Assembly: GCA_031276935.1 (NCBI GenBank)
Contig: JAISMD010000004.1
Coordinates: 1-7,273 of the forward strand
DNA: 7,273 bases
Reading direction: 5' to 3'
Source of the DNA: Puniceicoccales bacterium
GTDB lineage: Bacteria > Verrucomicrobiota > Verrucomicrobiia > Opitutales > LL51
Shown here: piece by piece, positions 1 through 6,441 of the stretch
Layout: every line of letters starts with the position of its first letter
How positions within the stretch are numbered: position 1 is the stretch's first letter
Notes under the pieces: generated by a model
Told to the model about the DNA's origin: nothing
The model's input: only the letters and a program-made list of their open reading frames with translations
Database searches by the model: none
Program-made: the position numbers and the translations under genes

Positions 1-101
1 GAAATGATTGAAATTAATGCTGCTGAGGCCTCTGGACATGTAGATCTCCCAGACGTTGCGTTCAAGATGCGGAATTTGCGAGGGCGCTTGCCCTTCATCA
101 G
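1..101 (+). pseudogene. Possible 5' remnant of the RelA/SpoT-like gene, in another frame
   Basis: The frame starting at base 1 is open from the window edge to a TAG at 148-150. Its first part reads like ordinary protein (EMIEINAAEASGHVDLPDVAF), but after about base 63 it turns into an Arg/Trp/Lys-rich string typical of out-of-frame translation. From about base 63 the next frame reads naturally (QDAEFARALALHQVAEEAKSG) and runs without a stop into the RelA/SpoT-like gene. A single missing base around 55-66 would join the two. I infer that this is the upstream part of one longer protein, broken by a frameshift or a sequencing error. The alternative is the end of a separate gene overlapping the next one by 49 nt. 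Confidence 0.35.
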
Positions 102-695
102 GTGGCAGAAGAAGCTAAATCGGGTTTTATCCACGATATGGAGGACATAGCAGCTGCTGGCGGTGGATGTTTTTCAGCTGGGTCGAAGGAGGAAGATTAC
201 CCATACGCGGTGAAAAGTGAGGAAAGTACCCAACGCAAGGTTGAAAACCGAGTGGAGATGCGGAAAGTCCAGACATTGATAACAGACGATCTGTCTTTCC
301 CTTCCTATGTCGAGAATATGGGAGATATGTTGCGGGGAACGATTGTTGTTAATGATTATGATCAAATGGTAGTGGCGGTACAGAAGTTAGGTGAAAAGGC
401 AAGGGAAAAGGTGTGGAGCGTCGGTATCGAAAATAAATTTGCAGGAGAACCTAAAGGTGGTTATGTTGGGTTACATTTCAACATTGGCTACCCAACTAAT
501 TATGGGATGATCTCTACGGAGATGCAGATTCATACAAAGAGAAATTTAGAAGTGAAGGAACGGGACCATAAAATTTATGAGATAAAACGGACCACCGATG
601 GGAGCACATCAGAAGGAAAAGAAATGATTCAACAATTAACGAATGCTGCTACAATATTCTATTGTGCTTCCATGACAGCAGATCTTAATTCCTAA
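102..695 (+). CDS. RelA/SpoT-type nucleotidyltransferase domain protein (putative alarmone synthetase-like), probably 5'-truncated
   Basis: This protein of 197 residues as called resembles the (p)ppGpp synthetase domain of RelA/SpoT proteins, which transfers pyrophosphate from ATP to GDP/GTP. Visible landmarks in family order: YAVKSEEST-RKV (35-47), matching the Y-R-V-K-S-x-x-S-x-x-K-K helix; GDMLRGTIVV (74-83), matching D-x-x-x-R-I with the metal-binding Asp at 75; EPKGGYVGLHFNI (116-128), matching P-K-x-x-G-Y-x-S-L-H with the guanine-stacking Tyr at 121; and TEMQIHT (139-145), matching V-E-x-Q-I-R-T with the catalytic Glu at 140. A conserved-looking His-Lys-Ile-Tyr follows at 156-159. There is no HD hydrolase, TGS or ACT domain, so it is not a full-length Rel. 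The GTG start at 102 has no convincing ribosome binding site, and the frame stays open back to base 27. It may therefore be the C-terminal domain of a longer, frameshifted protein, for example a phage-type or effector-type protein. Activity and product (ppGpp, ppApp or RNA pyrophosphorylation) cannot be read from the sequence. Confidence 0.68.
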   Translation: MAEEAKSGFIHDMEDIAAAGGGCFSAGSKEEDYPYAVKSEESTQRKVENRVEMRKVQTLITDDLSFPSYVENMGDMLRGTIVVNDYDQMVVAVQKLGEKAREKVWSVGIENKFAGEPKGGYVGLHFNIGYPTNYGMISTEMQIHTKRNLEVKERDHKIYEIKRTTDGSTSEGKEMIQQLTNAATIFYCASMTADLNS

Positions 696-724
696 GGGGA
701 TAATGGATAGGAAATTTTACAGAA

Positions 725-730
725 AAGGAG
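725..730 (+). promoter_or_regulatory. Ribosome binding site of the 737-1087 gene
   Basis: AAGGAG lies 6 nt before the ATG at 737. It is a strong Shine-Dalgarno match in the short gap after the RelA/SpoT-like gene and supports this small gene as real. Confidence 0.75.
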
Positions 731-736
731 ATAAAT

Positions 737-1087
737 ATGGACATAAATACCTACGAAAATCCAAAGGAAATGAACGCTCCAGATCGGCCAGCTTTGATTG
801 AATATGCTCAAAAAAGCAATCCGGTAAAAAGTAAAAGAAAATTTTACGACTTGGATAATTGGGCTTTAATTAGTTGCCGGGAAAACAACCAAGGATTAGA
901 AATTCTTTACGAAAAACCTGTTCAAAGAGGTACGCAGTTAATCGGTTGGCAAGAAATCGATATCCATTGGGCAGACATAGAACGGGATATTCAAATGAAT
1001 GGCCACTCCCATACGCGTCAATCTGCGGAAGAATTTCTACGCCAAAGAGAAGGTATAGAAAGCGGTTTTGAATTACTGGATCAATAA
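737..1087 (+). CDS. Hypothetical protein, 116 aa, downstream partner of the RelA/SpoT-like gene
   Basis: I do not recognise this family. It is a soluble-looking, polar protein of 116 residues with no signal peptide and no membrane segment. The N-terminal 35 residues are rich in Asn, Pro and Lys and may be flexible. The middle (YDLDNWALISCRENNQGLEI, then a Trp/Ile-rich stretch with GWQEIDIHW) looks like a small beta-rich fold. The end (SAEEFLRQREGIESGFELL) is probably helical. The start is fixed by a strong AAGGAG 6 nt upstream. It sits 41 nt after the RelA/SpoT-like gene on the same strand, so the two are probably co-transcribed. Small alarmone-synthetase toxins are often paired with a small antitoxin or immunity gene; that role here is only an inference from position. 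A hairpin follows 23 nt after the stop codon. Confidence 0.7.
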   Translation: MDINTYENPKEMNAPDRPALIEYAQKSNPVKSKRKFYDLDNWALISCRENNQGLEILYEKPVQRGTQLIGWQEIDIHWADIERDIQMNGHSHTRQSAEEFLRQREGIESGFELLDQ

Positions 1088-1110
1088 AATTAAGCGGTAT
1101 TATTGGAAAC

Positions 1111-1136
1111 TCTCGATTGTACACGTACGATCGAGA
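1111..1136. terminator. Hairpin between convergent genes, possible bidirectional terminator
   Basis: TCTCGATTGT at 1111-1120 pairs with ACGATCGAGA at 1127-1136, giving a 10-bp stem with one G-U pair and a 6-nt loop. It lies between the end of the 116-aa gene (1087) and the end of serS (1216), where a terminator for either strand would be expected. No strong U-run follows on either strand, so it is not a textbook intrinsic terminator. Confidence 0.4.
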
Positions 1137-1215
1137 AATTAGGTATTTCACAAAATTGGGGAAGGCTTTTAAATTTTCAAATCACAGGAAATTCAGTCTG
1201 TAATTTGCATTTGAC

Positions 1216-2484
1216 CTATATGGATCCTATCTTTTTTGCCCCAACAAAATCTTGAAGAATTTCCGGTAGGAGTACGGTGCCATCCTTTTGGAGATTATTT
1301 TCCAGAATCGCCGCGAGGACGCGTGGTACGGCTAACCCGGAGCCGTTGAGGGTGTGCACAAAGGTCGATTTCCCGTTTTTTTCTCGGAATTTAATCCCGG
1401 CACGGCGAGCTTGAAAATCGGTAAAATTACTGCAACTTGACACCTCAAGCCAACGCTTTTGCCCTCCGGACCAAACCTCTAAATCGTACTGTTTGCTGTG
1501 GGGGAAGCCGATATCACCGGTGCAGATGGAAAGCACACGGTAGGGGAGATTTAATTTTTGCAAAAGCATTTCCGCATCGTGGCGTAATTTTTCGAGTTCT
1601 TCGAAACTGCTATCGGGGTGGGTCCATTTGACCAATTCCACTTTGTCAAACTGATGTAAACGATTCAGTCCGCGGACGTCCTTTCCCCAGCTTCCCGCTT
1701 CCCGGCGAAAACATGGCGTGTAGCCACAGCGATAAATCGGTAACTCCGATTCTTCGAAAATCTCGTCGCGGAAAAAGTTTGTTACTGGGACTTCCGCCGT
1801 CGGAATCATGTAAAAATCGTCGGTTACGTCGTGATACATTTGGCCCTCTTTGTCGGGAAGTTGACCGGTTGCCGTTGCACTTTCACCGTTTACCATAATC
1901 GGTGCCATCAGCTCGGTGTAGCCATTGGCCTTGGCTTCGTTTAAAAAAAATGTAATTAGTGCACGCACCACACGGGCTCCGTCGCCAATGTAAAAAGGAA
2001 ACCCGGCTCCGGTTACTTTTACGCCCCGTGGGAAATCGATTAGTTGGTTAAACCAGGGAATGTCGTAGTGGGGAATGGCAAAAGGGGAAATTGTTTCGGT
2101 GTCACCCCAGGTTGCAACGGTCTGATTATCATCCGCATTTTTCCCGATGGGTACGGATTCATGGGGTACGTTGGGAATGCTGAGGTAGAGCGCTTTCCAT
2201 TTTTTTTCAATGATTTCAAGTTGACCGTCGAGTGCTTTTGCTTCTTCGGAAAGCGTCCGTAGTTCAGCGATTTTTGACTGAAATTCAGGAGATTTTTTAT
2301 CGAGATTTCTGATGGCATCGCCGGCATTATTTTGCTGCGATTTCAGCGATTCCAAACGGGTAATGAGGTCACGCCGTTCGCCATCGGTTGCGATAAAAGC
2401 ATCGAGGTCGCAGCTAAATTTCTTCTTAGCGATTCCGTTCCGCACTTCATCGCCATGTTCACGAATAAATTTTAAATCTAACAT
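1216..2484 (-). CDS. serS: Serine--tRNA ligase (seryl-tRNA synthetase)
   Basis: This cytosolic class II aminoacyl-tRNA synthetase charges tRNA-Ser (and tRNA-Sec where present) with serine through a seryl-adenylate. At 422 residues it has the usual bacterial length. Residues 1-100 form the long antiparallel coiled-coil arm that grips the tRNA (MLDLKFIREH start; heptad-rich 30-98). The serine-binding T-x-E is at 229-231 (PTAEVPVTN). Motif 2 is CFRREAGSWGKDVRGLNRLHQFDKVE at 258-283. TGDIGF (322-327) and YDLEVW (333-338) line the active site, with EVSSCSNFTDFQARR at 347-361. Motif 3 is LNGSGLAVPRVLAAILENN at 379-397, followed by DGTVLLPEIL. All key parts are present, so the enzyme looks functional. 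It starts 4 nt after the rmuC stop. Its Shine-Dalgarno GGAAAG lies inside the last codons of rmuC, which implies a shared transcript and coupled translation. Confidence 0.97.
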   Translation of the reverse strand: MLDLKFIREHGDEVRNGIAKKKFSCDLDAFIATDGERRDLITRLESLKSQQNNAGDAIRNLDKKSPEFQSKIAELRTLSEEAKALDGQLEIIEKKWKALYLSIPNVPHESVPIGKNADDNQTVATWGDTETISPFAIPHYDIPWFNQLIDFPRGVKVTGAGFPFYIGDGARVVRALITFFLNEAKANGYTELMAPIMVNGESATATGQLPDKEGQMYHDVTDDFYMIPTAEVPVTNFFRDEIFEESELPIYRCGYTPCFRREAGSWGKDVRGLNRLHQFDKVELVKWTHPDSSFEELEKLRHDAEMLLQKLNLPYRVLSICTGDIGFPHSKQYDLEVWSGGQKRWLEVSSCSNFTDFQARRAGIKFREKNGKSTFVHTLNGSGLAVPRVLAAILENNLQKDGTVLLPEILQDFVGAKKIGSI

Positions 2485-2488
2485 AATT

Positions 2489-3799
2489 TTAACTTTCCAT
2501 TAAACTTTCTTTTTTAATTGATTTTTTATTTTTTACACCGAGTTTCTGGAGATCGTCGCATTGGGTGAGTAAGCCTCCCCGGCCACTGATTTTTGGGATG
2601 ATCTTATCATCAAATTGCTCGTGTACCTTTCCGAAAAGCTTGTATAATTCCCGTAATTCGTCAAGTAATCCACAAAATTTATCATATAATTTTCCGCCCC
2701 GATCGGCAATTTCTTGGGCATTGAGGTTTTGTTTTTCGACCTGCCAGATGGCTTGGATAAGGCGTAGGGTGAGGAAAAGTGTGGAGGGATAAACGATGAT
2801 AACATTTCTTTGGCGAGCGTATTCGCCGATGTCTTTTTTATGGGCCGAAGGATTGGAAATGACACTGGCGTAGGCTGATTCGATGGGTAAAAACATGAGT
2901 AAAAATGGGCAAATATCGATGGTATTTTTGATTTGATGGTACTTGGCAACTTCATCGATGTGCCTTTGGATGGAGTGTATATGTTGGGAGAGAAAGTGTT
3001 CATATTCCTGGGGATTGTCGCTGCCGTTGACCATGCGTTCGTAGGCGGAAAGGGAGACCTTTGCATCAATCAAAATCCACTGATCCCGAGGGAGTTTAAT
3101 GAGAAAATCCGGTTTCGCAGCACCACCGTTGATCTCCAATTCGAGACCCTTTCCCTGCTTAATATAGTCGCCATTTTCCTCCGATAGGCCGGCTTGTTCG
3201 AGGAGGTTTTCAAGTTGAATTTCGCCCCAATCTCCCTGGGCTTTTGAATTATTGCGCAGAGCGTTCGTCAAATTTTCCGTTTCGCTGTGCATTTTTTCCA
3301 TATTTTCGAGGAGCGATTTAAGGTGGGTCGACAATTCCGTACGCGATTTCGTTTCCGGAGAAAAAATTTCGTTCTTAAAGGTGGAAAATTCCCTTTGTAA
3401 CTCGGTTACTAAATGACCAATTTCCCGTTTCGTTTCTTCGGAAAATTTCTGTTTCTTGGCCTCCAAAATTTCCTGGGACAAATTGGAGAGTTCGAGTTTC
3501 AGTTGTTCCCGATGTTTGAGGATTTCGCTGCGTGTGGTTTCGATGGCAATTTTTTCCTCGGAAAGTTTTTGGAAATTCTCGAATAAGCCATTAAACTCTT
3601 GGGTTTTTTGTTGCAATTGCGATTCGATGGCAGACAGCCGGCCCTGAAGTTCTGCTTTTTGTGTGCAGAGTGCGGCGTAGAGATCCTGATTATTTTTCAA
3701 TTCCGTGATGAGAGATGTTTGCTCGACGTTGTATTTATTGATGAAGTAGAAGGCGAGCCATGTACAAAATCCACAGAAAAATATGCAAAATACAACCAT
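2489..3799 (-). CDS. rmuC: DNA recombination protein RmuC homologue
   Basis: RmuC-family protein, 436 residues from the ATG at 3799. RmuC is an inner-membrane-anchored protein that limits DNA inversions at short inverted repeats and is proposed to be a nuclease; its exact biochemistry is not settled. The N-terminus (MVVFCIFFCGFCTWLAFYFI) is one membrane anchor. Residues about 25-180 are a long coiled coil rich in Glu, Lys and Gln. The RmuC core begins at KAQGDWGEIQLENLLEQAG (about 186-204). It then shows PDFLIKLPRDQWILIDAKVSL (about 230-250), a PD-(D/E)xK-type nuclease signature ending in D-A-K, followed by AYERM, CPFLLMFLPIESAYA (297-311) and NVIIVYPSTLF (332-342). A TTG directly upstream (3802) is a possible alternative start, but AGGA at 3806-3803 abuts it, so the ATG is preferred; even there the spacing is only 3 nt. 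It is the third gene of the ispG-lpxD-rmuC-serS series. Confidence 0.93.
   Translation of the reverse strand: MVVFCIFFCGFCTWLAFYFINKYNVEQTSLITELKNNQDLYAALCTQKAELQGRLSAIESQLQQKTQEFNGLFENFQKLSEEKIAIETTRSEILKHREQLKLELSNLSQEILEAKKQKFSEETKREIGHLVTELQREFSTFKNEIFSPETKSRTELSTHLKSLLENMEKMHSETENLTNALRNNSKAQGDWGEIQLENLLEQAGLSEENGDYIKQGKGLELEINGGAAKPDFLIKLPRDQWILIDAKVSLSAYERMVNGSDNPQEYEHFLSQHIHSIQRHIDEVAKYHQIKNTIDICPFLLMFLPIESAYASVISNPSAHKKDIGEYARQRNVIIVYPSTLFLTLRLIQAIWQVEKQNLNAQEIADRGGKLYDKFCGLLDELRELYKLFGKVHEQFDDKIIPKISGRGGLLTQCDDLQKLGVKNKKSIKKESLMES
2493..2498 (-). promoter_or_regulatory. serS ribosome binding site inside the rmuC end
   Basis: On the minus strand GGAAAG lies 8 nt before the serS ATG and overlaps the final Met-Glu-Ser codons of rmuC. 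Ribosomes ending rmuC stop 4 nt from the serS start, the arrangement expected for translational coupling. Confidence 0.6.
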
Positions 3800-3852
3800 C
3801 AATCCTATCTAAATGGCTAAAGAAATTTCTTCAAATGGAAAATTTAAGTACC

Positions 3853-3864
3853 TTGACATGTCAA
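3853..3864. promoter_or_regulatory. 12-bp perfect palindrome upstream of rmuC (operator and/or -35 element)
   Basis: TTGACATGTCAA is a perfect inverted repeat, so both strands carry a consensus -35 hexamer TTGACA. It lies 54 nt upstream of the rmuC ATG, in the only long gap of the minus-strand gene series. No good -10 box stands 16-18 nt from it on either strand; the closest A/T-rich match on the plus strand, TAAAAT at 3882, is 23 nt away. It could be a repressor site overlapping a promoter for rmuC-serS. The palindrome is seen directly; the function is inference. Confidence 0.35.
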
Positions 3865-3881
3865 AGTTACCATGTTTTTGT

Positions 3882-3919
3882 TAAAATGAGCGGTTTAGTG
3901 TTCACGGATAAAATGAGCG
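3882..3919. repeat. Two 11-bp direct repeats, 27-bp period
   Basis: TAAAATGAGCG occurs at 3882-3892 and again at 3909-3919, with a weaker third echo (GTAAGATGGG) about 27 bp further on. In the intergenic region upstream of rmuC such repeats could be protein-binding sites. They are short and the region is A/T rich, so chance is possible. Confidence 0.4.
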
Positions 3920-3963
3920 ATTTCGCTGGTAAGATGGGAAAATGAAAAAATATTTTTACGGAA

Positions 3964-3990
3964 ATCGGGAACGCAAAACACAGTTCCGAT
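3964..3990 (-). terminator. Possible terminator hairpin after lpxD
   Basis: GTTCCGAT (3983-3990) pairs with ATCGGGAAC (3964-3972), leaving one bulged G and a 10-nt loop. On the minus strand the hairpin lies 52 nt after the lpxD stop and is followed by A/T-rich sequence with TTTTTT at 3950-3945. The U-run begins about 13 nt beyond the stem, so this is a weak intrinsic terminator candidate. It would partly separate lpxD from rmuC. Confidence 0.3.
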
Positions 3991-4042
3991 AGATATAATT
4001 CCGATGGATCGAGCCTGTTTTAGATAATTTAGGGCGTGGAGC

Positions 4043-5095
4043 CTAGGGTTTTTCTCTAAAATCTGCGGGCCGATTTTTTATAAATTTCGTGAATTTTTTC
4101 AGAATTTTTGGGAGTTCAGTTAGGGCAGCGAATTGGCGAACGGCGTCCCTGTAGGGGGTAGCCGGTGATCCGAGTAATGTAACATTGGGTTCCGTATTTT
4201 TTGTTACACCGGATTGGGCACAGATTTGGGTACCGTCGGCAATGTGCAAATGACCGGCGATGCCAACTTGTCCCCCGATGGTAACTCGATCGCCGATGAT
4301 TGTACTGCCCGCAATACCGACCTGCGCGACGATGATACAATTTTTCCCAATTTTAACATTGTGACCGATTTGAACGAGATTATCGATTTTCGTTCCTTGA
4401 CCAATAATCGTTGAGGCGAAGCGGGCCCGATCGATGGTTGTATTGGCACCGATTTCCACGAAATCCTCCAGAACGACGTTACCTACTTGGGGAATTTTTT
4501 GATGGAATTCGTCGACCGCTACGAAACCGAAGCCATCACTCCCGATTACAACTCCGGAATGGAGCGTAACCCGATTCCCTATTTGGGAAAAGGACATGAG
4601 CGATACGTTGGGCCAAATTTTACAATGCTGGCCGATTGAGCTATATTTTCCGATGAAGGTACCGCTATCGATTACCGTTTTTTCACCGATCCGCACGCCT
4701 TCTTCCACGACAACGTAGGCGCCAATGGAAACATCTTTCCCCAGCGTCGCCGTGGGATGAATCATCGCCGTGGGATGAATTTCGGAGCGGATGGGGTCCG
4801 CATTCAGTTTTTCGATATATTGGCAAATTTTTGCGAGGGCGATGGATGGGTTTTTACAAAAAAAAATGACCTGATTTTCTTTCGGAGTGTGGTCGAAATT
4901 TTCCGGTAAAAGCAGTACGGAAGCCTCGCAATGGGCAACATCACGGGAATATTTTGGGTTAGAAAGAAAGGAGAGAGAACCCGATTTTGCTTCCCGTAAA
5001 TTTGAAATTTGTGTAATTTTTCCTTGAAAAACACCATTGATGTGGGAGGGTTGTACGATCCCTTGAAGTTCTTCGACGGAAAACTGAAATTGCAT
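4043..5095 (-). CDS. lpxD: UDP-3-O-(3-hydroxyacyl)glucosamine N-acyltransferase
   Basis: LpxD adds the second 3-hydroxyacyl chain, from acyl-ACP, to the 2-amino group of UDP-3-O-acyl-glucosamine. This is the third step of lipid A synthesis and takes place in the cytosol. The protein has 350 residues, normal for the family. Residues 1-100 form the N-terminal uridine-binding domain (SLSFLSNPKYS at 40-50). Residues about 105-305 are a left-handed parallel beta-helix of hexapeptide repeats (IHPTAMIHPTATLG, VSIGAYVVV, VRIGEKTVI and others). The catalytic His is H245 in DNLVQIGHNVKIG, and AQVGIAGSTIIG (257-268) is the typical following rung. GSDGFGF (185-191) is also a family hallmark. The C-terminal helix (318-345) completes the trimer. 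A GGGGA at 5111-5107, 11 nt upstream of the ATG, is a weak ribosome binding site. It follows ispG by 89 nt on the same strand. A nearly exact 18-nt duplication lies at 4747-4780. Confidence 0.96.
   Translation of the reverse strand: MQFQFSVEELQGIVQPSHINGVFQGKITQISNLREAKSGSLSFLSNPKYSRDVAHCEASVLLLPENFDHTPKENQVIFFCKNPSIALAKICQYIEKLNADPIRSEIHPTAMIHPTATLGKDVSIGAYVVVEEGVRIGEKTVIDSGTFIGKYSSIGQHCKIWPNVSLMSFSQIGNRVTLHSGVVIGSDGFGFVAVDEFHQKIPQVGNVVLEDFVEIGANTTIDRARFASTIIGQGTKIDNLVQIGHNVKIGKNCIIVAQVGIAGSTIIGDRVTIGGQVGIAGHLHIADGTQICAQSGVTKNTEPNVTLLGSPATPYRDAVRQFAALTELPKILKKFTKFIKNRPADFREKP
4747..4780. repeat. 16-bp direct repeat inside lpxD, 18-bp period
   Basis: TCGCCGTGGGATGAAT occurs at 4747-4762 and again at 4765-4780. 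The 18-nt period equals one six-residue turn of the beta-helix and encodes IHPTA twice in a row. The frame is kept, so the protein gains or loses whole helix rungs. Two such hexapeptides are normal at this point in LpxD, so near-identity at the DNA level is the only unusual aspect. Confidence 0.6.
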
Positions 5096-5184
5096 GGCGA
5101 AATCATTCCCCAGCTGGAAACGATGTCAAATCAAAATCCCAGGAGTAGAAGCGAAAATATATGAACGATTACGGATATGAGCGA

Positions 5185-6273
5185 CTACGAAATTCGGGAC
5201 GCTTCGATAATTTTGAGCAATTCTGTTACGGCATTTTGTTCGGGAATGTTGGTTTTAACGCATTGGTTTCGGCGATATAAATTAACTTTTCCCGGGCCGG
5301 CTCCCACGTATCCGAAATCCGCATCCCCCATTTCCCCTAATCCGTTCACCATACATCCCATAACCGCAATTTTTATCCCCACTAAATGGGCCGTTTTCTC
5401 TTTAATTGCGGCAAAAACACTCTGAATATCGAACTGAGTTCTGCCGCAGGAAGGACAGGCGATGTACTCCGCCCGATGAAATCGTTTCCCGCAGGCCTGT
5501 AAAATGTCGTAGGCTACGGCGATTTCCTGGACGGGATTCTCCGTCAAAGAGACGCGAACCGTATCACCCATGCCGTCGAGAAGGAGACTGCCCATGGCAA
5601 TGGCACTCTTAATGCGACCGTAGACGCCATCTCCGGCTTCGGTAAGACCAAGATGCAGGGGGAAATTGAAACCCCGTTGATCAAGTTTTGGTAAAATTTC
5701 GCGGTGATGGGTGACCGTTGCACCGACGTCGCTGGCTTTAAAGGAGAGAACCATTTGGTTGAACCCTTCCGCATCGGCAATTTCGAGGAAAGGGAGTGTA
5801 CTTTGGTACATCGCTTCGCCACCGTTGCCATATTTTTCCAGGATTTTTTTACTCAAAGAACCACCGTTGACGCCGATACGAATGGCGGTTCCTTCCCGTT
5901 TAGCGGAGCGAATCAGTTCCGTAAATGCGGTAAAATTTTCATTAAAATTTCCGGGATTGATGCGGACTTTATGGGCAAAGGGAATACAAGCTAGGGCTAT
6001 GGATGGAGAAAAATGGACATCGGCGACGAGGGCGATTGGAATTTTATCGTTTTGGAGTTGGCGTTGAATTTTTTGGAGGCTGAGGATAGCTTGGCGATTA
6101 GGTATGCTAAGACGAATAATTTCGCACTGAGCTTCGTAGAGTTGGCGGATTTGGGTCATTGTTTCCGCGACATTTTGGGGCGGTGTATTGGTCATGGACT
6201 GCACGCGAATGGGATGCTCGGAACCGATGGTAAAGGGGCCTATGGAAACGCTACGCGTTGGACGTCGGATCAT
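5185..6273 (-). CDS. ispG: 4-hydroxy-3-methylbut-2-en-1-yl diphosphate synthase (IspG/GcpE)
   Basis: IspG is the [4Fe-4S] enzyme of the MEP isoprenoid pathway. It reductively opens 2-C-methyl-D-erythritol 2,4-cyclodiphosphate to HMBPP, using flavodoxin or ferredoxin electrons. The protein has 362 residues, the usual length of the short bacterial form. The N-terminal TIM-barrel part shows HPIRVQSMTNT (20-30), ADVHFSP (84-90), KVRINPGN (102-109) and HLGLTEAGDGVYGRIKSAIA (207-226), then GMGDTVRVSLT (234-244). The C-terminal domain carries the cluster ligands C273 and C276 (CPSCGRTQFDI) and C307 (MGCMVNGLGE), with the fourth ligand Glu at 314. GEMGDADFGYVG closes the active site. The stretch after TNT reads PPQNV where many family members have D-T-x-D-V. 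An in-frame TGA 9 nt before the ATG fixes the 5' limit; no clear Shine-Dalgarno is seen. It is the first gene of the minus-strand series. Confidence 0.97.
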   Translation of the reverse strand: MIRRPTRSVSIGPFTIGSEHPIRVQSMTNTPPQNVAETMTQIRQLYEAQCEIIRLSIPNRQAILSLQKIQRQLQNDKIPIALVADVHFSPSIALACIPFAHKVRINPGNFNENFTAFTELIRSAKREGTAIRIGVNGGSLSKKILEKYGNGGEAMYQSTLPFLEIADAEGFNQMVLSFKASDVGATVTHHREILPKLDQRGFNFPLHLGLTEAGDGVYGRIKSAIAMGSLLLDGMGDTVRVSLTENPVQEIAVAYDILQACGKRFHRAEYIACPSCGRTQFDIQSVFAAIKEKTAHLVGIKIAVMGCMVNGLGEMGDADFGYVGAGPGKVNLYRRNQCVKTNIPEQNAVTELLKIIEASRIS

Positions 6274-6360
6274 TTTTATTCAATTATTAAGCCATTCTTT
6301 TCAAGAACCACCCGAGATTTTTACATTTTGAATTAATTCAATTAAAAACCGTTCTAAACA

Positions 6361-6392
6361 ATTTTAGGCTAATGTTGGAGGTGTCCTGTCAA
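6361..6392 (-). promoter_or_regulatory. Weak promoter candidate for ispG
   Basis: On the minus strand TTGACA (6392-6387) is followed, after a long 20-nt spacer, by TAAAAT (6366-6361), about 88 nt before the ispG ATG. The -35 hexamer is perfect but the spacer exceeds the usual 16-18 nt, so this is tentative. Confidence 0.25.
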
Positions 6393-6441
6393 GGGAAAAG
6401 TTTTCTGGAAAACCAATGAAATTAAAATTAGTAAAAAAATC

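Noticed and set aside
696..736. tRNA, small RNA or other RNA gene in the intergenic gaps of the window
   Set aside because: I looked for cloverleaf-like pairing and conserved tRNA segments in all gaps and saw none.
870..1151. 93-codon minus-strand frame opposite the 116-aa gene
   Set aside because: The plus-strand gene has a strong AAGGAG site and more natural composition. The antisense frame has no start signal and crosses the hairpin.
2533..3069. 178-codon minus-strand frame within rmuC
   Set aside because: It overlaps the middle and end of rmuC in another frame. The rmuC frame carries the family motifs, while this one is a Ser/Pro-rich shadow.
3886..3945. Possible 19-residue small protein, MSGLVFTDKMSDFAGKMGK, on the plus strand
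   Set aside because: It contains the in-frame 27-bp repeat, but there is no ribosome binding site before its ATG, no standard promoter spacing from the TTGACA at 3853, and no sign of conservation that I can test.
5704..6336. Three plus-strand frames of about 96-118 codons opposite ispG
   Set aside because: All are antisense to the well-supported ispG and have no recognisable domain or ribosome binding site.
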